From: Actinomycetes bacterium | GTDB taxonomy: Bacteria; Actinomycetota; Actinomycetes; Actinomycetales; Microbacteriaceae | Direction: 5' to 3' | Assembly (NCBI GenBank): GCA_023451265.1 | Contig: JAEYAG010000163.1 | Location: forward strand, 1 to 6,046 | DNA length: 6,046 nt | In this document: positions 1 through 5,705 of the stretch, piece by piece | How the letters are laid out: each line of letters begins with the position of its first letter | How positions within the stretch are numbered: the first letter of the stretch is position 1 | Translations under genes and position numbers: made by a program | The notes under the pieces: generated by a model | What the model saw: the letters and a program-made list of their open reading frames with translations, nothing else | Database searches by the model: none | Told to the model about the DNA's origin: nothing

Positions 1-31
1 GGTGGGGGGGGGGGGTCCCCCCCCGGCCACC
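1..31. repeat. G12/C8 inverted repeat, strong hairpin upstream of the permease gene
   Basis: Positions 4-15 are twelve consecutive G, position 16 is T and 17-24 are eight consecutive C. The flanks GGTGG (1-5) and CCACC (27-31) are also complementary. The whole folds in register: G1-C31 to G5-C27, a GG bulge at 25-26, then G6-C24 to G13-C17, closing a 3-nt loop GGT at 14-16. That is 13 base pairs, nearly all G-C. No T tract follows (ctctccacgt), so it does not look like a standard intrinsic terminator. It lies 26 bp before the permease start codon. In many importer operons a stem-loop sits between the binding-protein gene and the permease genes and lowers or stabilises part of the message. That role here is an inference, because the upstream gene is outside the window. 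The pairing may continue left of position 1. Confidence 0.75.
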
Positions 32-47
32 TCTCCACGTACGACAC

Positions 48-52
48 AGGAG
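48..52 (+). promoter_or_regulatory. Ribosome binding site for the OppB-type permease
   Basis: AGGAG lies 4 nt before the ATG at 57. It supports that start over the next in-frame ATG at 90, which would cut into the first membrane segment. Confidence 0.75.
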
Positions 53-56
53 TGAC

Positions 57-998
57 ATGCCCCTCCGGCGCTTCCTCAACTGGCTCATCATGAGCGTCAT
101 CCTCTTCTTCGTCATCTCGGCGCTGATCTTCGTCCTCGTCTCGCTCACCCCGGGTGACGCGGCACGGGCGATCGTGGGTCCGACCGCGTCGGCGGAGCGG
201 TATGAGCAGGTGCGGACCGAGCTCGGCCTCGACCTCCCCCTGTGGGCGCAGTACGGGCGCTGGCTCGGGAACCTCTTCCAGGGCGACCTGGGCACCTCGA
301 TCGTCAGCGGCGTCCCGGTCGCCCAGGTGCTGGCCGACCGGCTGGAGCCCACCCTGGCGCTCATCATCTGCACGTTCCTGTGCGCGTCGGTGCTCGGCAT
401 CGTCCTCGGCGTCATCGGCGCCGCACGCCCCGGCGCGGTCGGCAAGGCCGCCGACGTCGGCAGCGTCATCGGCTCGGCGGTGCCGAGCTTCTGGATCGGC
501 CTCGTCCTCGCGACGGTGTTCGCGGTGCAGCTGCGCTGGCTGCCGACGACCGGCTACTCGCCGCTCGTCGACGGGTTCGGCCCGTGGCTCGCTCACATGA
601 TCCTGCCCGTCGCGACGCTCACGATCGGCGGCACGGCGCTCCTCGCGAAGCAGACGCGGGATGCCGTCAGTGAGCAGCTGACGTCACCGCACATCCTCCT
701 GCTGCGCGCCCACGGCGTGAGCGAGCGCCGGATCCTCTGGAAGCACGCGCTGCGCGGCGCGGCCGTCCCGACCGTGACGATCCTCGGCATGAAGATCGTG
801 GGACTCACGAGCGGCACGGTCCTGGTCGAGAGCGTCTTCGTGATCCCCGGCTTCGCGGGCTACTCGGTCAACGCGACGCTCCTGCACGACCTTCCGGTCG
901 TGCAGGCGATCACCCTCATCTTCACGATCGTCATCATCGTGACCAATCTCTTCGTCGAGCTGGCGTACGCCCGCCTCAACGTGAAGGAGTCCGCATGA
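57..998 (+). CDS. OppB/DppB-type ABC transporter permease
   Basis: This 313-residue inner-membrane subunit forms one half of the translocation channel of a peptide/nickel/oligosaccharide-family ABC importer. About six hydrophobic segments are visible, the first at residues 11-31, ending in the family hallmark SLTPGD. The periplasmic part holds LGLDLPLWAQYGRWL followed by GDLGTS, typical of DppB/OppB. The cytoplasmic EAA loop that docks on the ATPase spans about residues 205-238 (LLRAHGVSERRILWKHALRGAAVP), with the conserved Gly at residue 220. The C-terminal segment DLPVVQAITLIF and the closing NLFVELAYARLN also match the family. Length is normal. The gene overlaps the next by 4 nt (ATGA), and its partner permease is the N-terminal domain of that protein. 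The binding protein is not in the window. The substrate cannot be assigned, so no gene symbol is given. Family assignment is secure. Confidence 0.95.
   Translation: MPLRRFLNWLIMSVILFFVISALIFVLVSLTPGDAARAIVGPTASAERYEQVRTELGLDLPLWAQYGRWLGNLFQGDLGTSIVSGVPVAQVLADRLEPTLALIICTFLCASVLGIVLGVIGAARPGAVGKAADVGSVIGSAVPSFWIGLVLATVFAVQLRWLPTTGYSPLVDGFGPWLAHMILPVATLTIGGTALLAKQTRDAVSEQLTSPHILLLRAHGVSERRILWKHALRGAAVPTVTILGMKIVGLTSGTVLVESVFVIPGFAGYSVNATLLHDLPVVQAITLIFTIVIIVTNLFVELAYARLNVKESA
984..989 (+). promoter_or_regulatory. Ribosome binding site for the permease-ATPase fusion
   Basis: AAGGAG lies inside the end of the upstream permease gene, 5 nt before the ATG at 995. It fits the ATG that overlaps the upstream TGA. 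Confidence 0.8.
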
Positions 999-3586
999 GC
1001 ACCCCGTTCGCTCCGGCCGCCGAGGCCGAGACCGCACGCGACGAGCGCACCGTGCGGCCCCTGTTGGTGCTGCTGCTGAGCCGCCCGCAGTTCGTCGTCT
1101 GCGCCGTCATCGTCGCCCTCATCGTCATCGCGACGGTGTTCGCACCCGTGATCGCGCCGTTCTCCCCCACCGCCCAGGATCTCGCGAACACGCTCGCCGG
1201 GCCGTCCACCGCGCATCCGCTCGGCACCGACGACCTCGGCCGCGACGTGCTGTCGCGACTGCTGTACGGCGGCCAGGTGACGCTCCTGGGCGTCGTCCAG
1301 GCGATGGTCGTGTTCCTGCTGCTGGGCACGACGCTGGGACTCATCGCCGGCATGTCGCGCGGCGCCGTCGACACCGTCATCGTGCGCCTCGCCGAGATCC
1401 TGCTGAGCGTGCCGTCGTTCATCATCCTGTTGGTGATGCTCTCGATCGTGCCCGGCAACATGACCGTCGCGATGATCGCGCTCGGCATCCTCACGAGTCC
1501 CCTGCTCATCCGCGTCGTGCGCGGCACGACGCGGACCGTCCGCAACGAGCTCTTCATCCGCGGTGCGCGCACGATGGGCCTGACGGAGACGCAGATCACC
1601 GTGCGCCACGTGCTGCCGCGCCTTGCGGGGCCGATCATCGTGCAGGCCACGATCTTCTGCGGCGTCGTCATCATCGCCGAGACGGGCCTGGGCTACCTCG
1701 GTTTCGGCGTGCAGCTGCCCGCACCCAGCTGGGGCAACATGGTGCAGACCGCGAGCGAGAACATCAGCCGGTCGCCGTGGCTGCTGATCCCGACCGGCGG
1801 CACGATCATCATCACGATCATGGCGCTCATGCTCCTCGGCGACAGCGTCCGCGACGCTGTCGCCGAGCGGTGGGCCGGTCCCGCTCCGCGGCGGCAGTCC
1901 GCGCGGCGGAAGCCGGTGGCGGCGCAGGCCGCCGCCACCGGCGATCCCTCGGCCCTGCTCGAGGTCGACGGCCTGAAGATCGTCGTCGACGGGCCGGAGG
2001 GCGAACGCACCCTCGTCGAGAACGTGTCGTTCTCGCTCGCACGCGGTGAGGCCCTGTGCCTCGTCGGCGAGAGCGGCTCGGGCAAGTCGATCACCTCGCT
2101 CGCACTGCTCGGCCTCAGCCGCGGCACGCGCGTCGCTGCGGGCACGCTCCGCATCGACGGCCGCACGATCGACACGGGCGACGCCGACGCCATGCGGCGC
2201 CTGCGCGCATCCGAGTTCGGCTACATCACACAGGACCCGCAGCCCTCGCTCGACCCGACGATGCGCATCGGCGACCTGCTCGTGCAGCTCGTCCGCCTGC
2301 ACCAGAAGGTCGACAAGAAGACGGCGCGCCGGATCACGCTCGAGCTCCTCGACCGCGTGCGCATCCCCGACCCCGCCGCCGTCGCACGCCGCTACCCGCA
2401 CCAGCTGTCGGGCGGCATGGCGCAGCGAGTCGTGATCGCCGCGGCGCTGAGCGCAAAGCCGAAGATCCTCATCGCCGACGAGCCGACGACCGCGCTGGAC
2501 GTGACGGTGCAGGCCGAGATCCTCGCGCTACTGCACGAGCTGTGCGACGACGACGACTCGATGTCGCTGCTGCTGGTCACCCACGACTGGGGCGTCGTCG
2601 CCGACATCGCCGACCGCGTCATCGTGATGCGGCACGGGCAGCTCGTCGAGGAGGCGCCGAGCGCGCAGATCTTCCGCGAGCCGCAGCATCCGCACACCTG
2701 CGCGATGCTCGCCGCCGACCCCGCGCGGCTCGACGTGCACCCCGTGCGCTCCGCGACCGAGCTGCTGCTCGAGGTGCGCGACCTGACGATCTCGTACACG
2801 GGCCGCCGCGCCGACGGCAAGCCGACGCGGACGACCGCCGTGAAGGGCATCGACCTCGACGTGCACCGGGGCCGCACGCTGGGCCTCATCGGCGAGTCCG
2901 GTTCGGGCAAGTCGAGCATCGGCAACGCGATCGTGGGGCTGGCCGCGGCCGAGTCCGGCAGCATCCGCCTCGACGGCGAAGAGCTCGTCGGGGCATCCGC
3001 CGCGCGCCGCCGTCAGCTCAGCAGCCGCGTGCAGATCATCTTCCAGGACCCGTACGGATCGCTGAACCCCGTCCGCACGATCGGGTCGACGCTCGCCGAG
3101 CCGCTCACCCTCGCGCACGGGGTGGGGCGCCGCGAGGCCGCCCGGCGCGTGCGCGAGGCCCTCGAGCGCGTGGGGTTGCCGGCGGCCGCTGCCGACCGCT
3201 ACCCGGCGCAATTCTCCGGCGGTCAGCGCCAGCGCATCGCGATCGCCCGTGCGATCGTGCTGGGCCCCGAGCTGATCGTGTGCGACGAGCCGGTGAGCGC
3301 CCTCGACCTCACGATCCAGGAGCAGGTGCTGACCCTGCTGTCCTCCCTGCAGGACGACCTCGGCATCGCCTACCTGTTCATCTCGCACGACCTGTCGGTC
3401 GTCCGCAGCTTCTGCGACGACATCGCCGTCATGTACCGCGGCTCGATCGTCGAACGGGGCACCGCGCAGGACGTCATCGGAGACCCCACGCATCCGTACA
3501 CGAGGTCGCTGCTGGATGCCGCGCCAATCCCCGACCCCGCCGTGCAGCGCCGTCGGTCGCTCCAGGCGGAGAGGTACGTGGCATGA
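995..3586 (+). CDS. Fused ABC importer: OppC-type permease + OppD-type ATPase + OppF-type ATPase
   Basis: This 863-residue single reading frame holds three proteins that are usually separate. Residues 1-290 are a DppC/OppC permease with about six membrane segments (first about 33-57), HPLGTDDLGRDVLSR at 74-88, an EAA loop around 185-210 (GARTMGL, VLPRL) and the signature GLGYLGFG. Residues about 294-318 are a linker rich in Ala, Arg and Pro. ATPase 1 has Walker A GESGSGKS (358-365), Q-loop Gln413, signature LSGGMAQR (471-478), Walker B ILIADE (491-496) and switch His530. ATPase 2 has Walker A 633-640, Q-loop Gln684, signature FSGGQRQR (740-747), Walker B LIVCDE (760-765) and switch His798. 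Both ATPases look catalytically intact. Each ends in an Opp-type tail motif (HPHT at 565, HPYT at 833), but the Cys-rich extension common in OppD/OppF is missing from both. With the upstream permease it would make a complete two-polypeptide transporter core. Fused OppD-OppF ATPases are common in actinobacteria; adding the permease is much less usual. No stop or frame change is seen at the joins. Confidence 0.95.
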   Translation: MSTPFAPAAEAETARDERTVRPLLVLLLSRPQFVVCAVIVALIVIATVFAPVIAPFSPTAQDLANTLAGPSTAHPLGTDDLGRDVLSRLLYGGQVTLLGVVQAMVVFLLLGTTLGLIAGMSRGAVDTVIVRLAEILLSVPSFIILLVMLSIVPGNMTVAMIALGILTSPLLIRVVRGTTRTVRNELFIRGARTMGLTETQITVRHVLPRLAGPIIVQATIFCGVVIIAETGLGYLGFGVQLPAPSWGNMVQTASENISRSPWLLIPTGGTIIITIMALMLLGDSVRDAVAERWAGPAPRRQSARRKPVAAQAAATGDPSALLEVDGLKIVVDGPEGERTLVENVSFSLARGEALCLVGESGSGKSITSLALLGLSRGTRVAAGTLRIDGRTIDTGDADAMRRLRASEFGYITQDPQPSLDPTMRIGDLLVQLVRLHQKVDKKTARRITLELLDRVRIPDPAAVARRYPHQLSGGMAQRVVIAAALSAKPKILIADEPTTALDVTVQAEILALLHELCDDDDSMSLLLVTHDWGVVADIADRVIVMRHGQLVEEAPSAQIFREPQHPHTCAMLAADPARLDVHPVRSATELLLEVRDLTISYTGRRADGKPTRTTAVKGIDLDVHRGRTLGLIGESGSGKSSIGNAIVGLAAAESGSIRLDGEELVGASAARRRQLSSRVQIIFQDPYGSLNPVRTIGSTLAEPLTLAHGVGRREAARRVREALERVGLPAAAADRYPAQFSGGQRQRIAIARAIVLGPELIVCDEPVSALDLTIQEQVLTLLSSLQDDLGIAYLFISHDLSVVRSFCDDIAVMYRGSIVERGTAQDVIGDPTHPYTRSLLDAAPIPDPAVQRRRSLQAERYVA
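3568..3574 (+). promoter_or_regulatory. Ribosome binding site for the LacI-type regulator
   Basis: GGAGAGG lies within the last codons of the fusion gene, 8 nt before the ATG at 3583. It supports that start, which places the helix-turn-helix at the very N-terminus as usual for the family. Confidence 0.7.
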
Positions 3587-4590
3587 GCCGCGGCATCACG
3601 ATCCGCGACGTCGCCGACGAGGCATCCGTCTCGATCGCGACGGTGTCCAACGCGATGAACCGGCCCGGGCGGGTGTCGGCGCAGACCCGCACACGGGTTC
3701 TGGAAGCCGCCGACAAGCTCGGCTACGTCCCCCAGTCGACCGCCAACTACCGCGCCGCGACGGCACGCAAGCGCCTCGGCGTCATCGCGCCGTTCGCGAG
3801 CTACCCGTCGTACGCGGCGCGCCTGAACGGCGTCCTCGAGGTGCTCGGCGTCGACCGCACCGAGACGATCGTCTACGACCACCCGTCGGCGAGCAGGTCG
3901 CCTTCGCCGCGCCTCGCATCGCTGCCGTTCTCGGGCACGCTCGAGGGGCTCATCATCATGGGCGTGCCCGTCGACACGGGCCTGAGCGACCGCATCCTCG
4001 ACCGCGATCTGCCGACCGTGCTGATCGACTCGAGCCACCCCCGCTTCACGTCGATCGTGCTCGACGAGGCGCACGGCGCGCGGCTCGCCGCCGAGCACCT
4101 GCTGGCCCGCGGGTTCGAGCAGTTCGTCTACGTCACCGAGGGCCAGGTCTCCAACGACTACATCTCGCAGGGCACGCGCCGTCTCTCCGGCTTCGTGCAG
4201 GCCCTCGCCGACAACGGCGTGACCGACGACCGGCTGCACCGCATCACGGCACGGTCCGGCGACATCGCCGCCGGGCGCGCCGCCGCAGAGTTCGTGGCGT
4301 CCGTCGCGCGCAGCGGCCGCGTGGGCGTGCTCGCGGGGCACGACACGCTCGCCGCCGGCGTCGTCGGCGGCCTGCGCGGCCTCGGCATCGCCGTGCCCGA
4401 TCGGGTCGGCGTCATGGGGTGGGACGGCGGCGCGATCGTCGAGGCCCTAGGGCTGTCGACCGTCGCGCAGCCGCTCGTCGACTCGGGCCGCATCGGCGCG
4501 CAGCGCCTGATGTCGCTCGTGCGCCACGAGTCGGTGCCGATCGAGCGGATCATCCTCACTCCGACGCTCGTTCCCGGGATCACGACGTGA
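3583..4590 (+). CDS. LacI/GalR-family transcriptional regulator
   Basis: This 335-residue protein has the normal length for the family and is probably a homodimeric, ligand-responsive repressor. Residues 5-26 are the DNA-binding helix-turn-helix (ITIRDVADEASVSIATVSNA). The equivalents of LacI Tyr17, Gln18 and Arg22 are Ile, Ala and Asn. The hinge helix lies at about 50-60. Here the family's minor-groove-inserting Leu (LacI Leu56) is replaced by Arg57, which is unusual. From residue 65 (LGVIAPF) the periplasmic-binding-protein-like sensor domain follows, including LEGLIIMG, LIDSSHP, GFEQFVYVT, GHDTLAAGVVGGLRGLGIAVP, GVMGWDGG and the closing LSTVAQPLVDSGRIGAQRL. The gene sits inside the operon, overlapping the transporter gene (ATGA) and the esterase gene (GTGA) by 4 nt each. 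It would therefore be made together with the genes it is expected to control, and would autoregulate. The inducer is unknown; the neighbours suggest the imported compound or its product. No operator was identified in the window. Confidence 0.93.
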   Translation: MSRGITIRDVADEASVSIATVSNAMNRPGRVSAQTRTRVLEAADKLGYVPQSTANYRAATARKRLGVIAPFASYPSYAARLNGVLEVLGVDRTETIVYDHPSASRSPSPRLASLPFSGTLEGLIIMGVPVDTGLSDRILDRDLPTVLIDSSHPRFTSIVLDEAHGARLAAEHLLARGFEQFVYVTEGQVSNDYISQGTRRLSGFVQALADNGVTDDRLHRITARSGDIAAGRAAAEFVASVARSGRVGVLAGHDTLAAGVVGGLRGLGIAVPDRVGVMGWDGGAIVEALGLSTVAQPLVDSGRIGAQRLMSLVRHESVPIERIILTPTLVPGITT

Positions 4591-5672
4591 CGGCGCCCGC
4601 CGGCGACCTCGCGACCCTCCTGCGGGCGGTGCACGAGGCGCGGGGCGACGAGGAGGTGCCGCTGCCCTCCCCCGAACCGCACGACGGACAGTCGGTCGCG
4701 CAGTGGCGCGCCGAGGTGGCGCGCGCCCGGGCGATGGCGGATGCCGGTGCCCTGCGCCACCGCGCCCTCGTCGACCGTGCGTCGAAAGAGCTGTTCGGCA
4801 CCACCGTCGCCGAGCTGCTGCCGCCCGTCGGGCCACTCGCCCGGTACACGATCGATGTCCCGGTGCCCGCGGACCCGCAGCCCGGCGGGAATGCGCCGGG
4901 CGGCGGCATCCCCGCGGGGCCCGGCGCGCGCGTGCCCGACCCCGCGACGACCGTGCGCGTGAGCGTCACGACCCCGACCGATCCGCAGTCCGTGATCATC
5001 CGGCTGCACGGCGGCGCCTTCTGGATGGCCGGCGGCACCGCCGCCGACAGCATCGACGCCCACCTCATCGACCAGCTGGCGCACGTCGCGCGCGCCGTCG
5101 TGCTGAACGTCGACTATCGGCTCGCGCCCGAGCATCCGTTCCCCGCCGCGATCGTCGACACGCTGACCGTCCTCGACGCCGTCCGCGACGGCAACCTGGG
5201 GCTCGCGACGGAGGCGGCGGCGCCGATCGCGCTCGTCGGTACCTCGTCGGGTGCGAACATCGCGACGGTCGCCGCGATGGCGGATGCCGCGCGCCGCCCC
5301 GCATCGCCCCTGCGGGGCCTGGGCCTGCTCGTCCCGTCGGTGCTGCTGACTCGGGTACCCGACGGCGAGGCCGCCCTGCGCGTGCGCAGGCAGCAGCTGC
5401 GCGGATACCTCGGCGAGCTCGCGCTCGACGACCCATGGGCTTCGCCGGGGGTGCTCCCCCGGATCGCCGGCCTGCCGCCCACTTTCGCCGCGATCGCGTC
5501 GGCCGACGAGGTCGCGGCGGGTGGTGAGAGCCTGTGCGCTGCGATCGAAGCCGGCGGCGGCGAGGCGACGGCGCGTATATACGAGATGACGCATACGACG
5601 GCGGCGCCCGCGGTGGAGGCCGCCATGATCGGGGATCTGGCGGAGGCGATGCGCGACGCGCTGCACCCCTGA
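4587..5672 (+). CDS. Alpha/beta hydrolase fold-3 (HSL-like) esterase
   Basis: This 361-residue protein is a predicted carboxylic-ester hydrolase with no signal peptide, so it is probably cytoplasmic. The oxyanion-hole motif HGGAFW is at residues 141-146, YRLAPEHPFPAA at 177-188, and the nucleophile elbow GTSSG at 218-222 with Ser220. Asp307 (SADE) and His336 (MTHT) complete the likely catalytic triad. The stretch DDPWASPGVLPRIAGLPPTF is typical of the family before the acidic residue. The GTG start at 4587 overlaps the repressor stop (GTGA). A weak GGGA at 4576-4579 suggests reliance on translational coupling. An in-frame ATG at 4734 would give a 312-residue protein of more usual size, but it would lose the N-terminal cap-like helices. 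A Gly/Pro-rich stretch at about residues 97-112 precedes the core strand. The operon suggests it de-esterifies a compound brought in by the transporter; that is inference. The family is clear, the substrate is not. Confidence 0.9.
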   Translation: MTAPAGDLATLLRAVHEARGDEEVPLPSPEPHDGQSVAQWRAEVARARAMADAGALRHRALVDRASKELFGTTVAELLPPVGPLARYTIDVPVPADPQPGGNAPGGGIPAGPGARVPDPATTVRVSVTTPTDPQSVIIRLHGGAFWMAGGTAADSIDAHLIDQLAHVARAVVLNVDYRLAPEHPFPAAIVDTLTVLDAVRDGNLGLATEAAAPIALVGTSSGANIATVAAMADAARRPASPLRGLGLLVPSVLLTRVPDGEAALRVRRQQLRGYLGELALDDPWASPGVLPRIAGLPPTFAAIASADEVAAGGESLCAAIEAGGGEATARIYEMTHTTAAPAVEAAMIGDLAEAMRDALHP

Positions 5673-5689
5673 CGGGATGTCGGGCGTGC
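5663..5689 (+). terminator. Imperfect hairpin over the esterase stop codon (weak terminator candidate)
   Basis: GCACCCC (5663-5669) pairs with GGG (5682-5684) and GTGC (5686-5689), with C5685 bulged. Inside, GAC (5671-5673) pairs with GTC (5679-5681) around a GGGAT loop, with T5670 bulged. This gives 10 base pairs in total. It overlaps the TGA at 5670-5672 and closes the four-gene operon, but no T tract follows, so true termination is uncertain. Confidence 0.3.
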
Positions 5690-5693
5690 GTGG

Positions 5694-5705
5694 CAGGATG
5701 AGCGC
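5694..5705 (+). promoter_or_regulatory. Possible -10 element (leaderless start) or ribosome binding site of the glycosylase gene
   Basis: CAGGAT (5694-5699) ends 6 nt before the ATG at 5706. High-GC actinobacteria often have a -10 hexamer about 7 nt before a leaderless start, and CAGGAT resembles TANNNT weakly. A loose -35 candidate, CTGACG, lies at 5669-5674 with a 19-nt spacer. The same bases contain AGGA (5695-5698), 7 nt before the ATG, which could be an ordinary Shine-Dalgarno site. The sequence alone does not separate the two readings. Confidence 0.35.

Noticed and set aside
1..31. Standard intrinsic terminator
   Set aside because: The stem is very strong, but no T-rich tract follows, and the operon starts 26 bp later. 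It is kept as a hairpin of unknown role.
32..56. LacI-type operator before the first gene
   Set aside because: The only symmetry seen is the short CGTACG at 38-43, without the extended half-sites of a LacI-family operator. The operon's promoter and operator probably lie outside the window.
1860..1960. Separate start of the first ATPase gene (fusion as an artefact)
   Set aside because: There is no stop codon in frame, no ribosome binding site and no suitable ATG/GTG near the ATPase domain start. The linker is coded in the same frame with the same codon bias.
860..2401. 513-codon open frame on the minus strand
   Set aside because: It is antisense to the fusion gene, which has clear ABC permease and ATPase motifs. 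The translation is rich in Arg, His, Asp and Gln with no domain, as expected for a shadow frame in GC-rich DNA.
2056..3582. Possible long N-terminal extension of the LacI-type regulator
   Set aside because: The frame is open upstream, but the translation is Arg/Pro/Ala-rich junk overlapping the ATPase domains. The helix-turn-helix belongs at the N-terminus, and a ribosome binding site precedes the ATG at 3583.
3516..4586. Possible long N-terminal extension of the esterase
   Set aside because: The open frame overlaps the whole LacI-type gene and has no recognisable domain. The GTG at 4587 overlaps the upstream stop in the same style as the other junctions.
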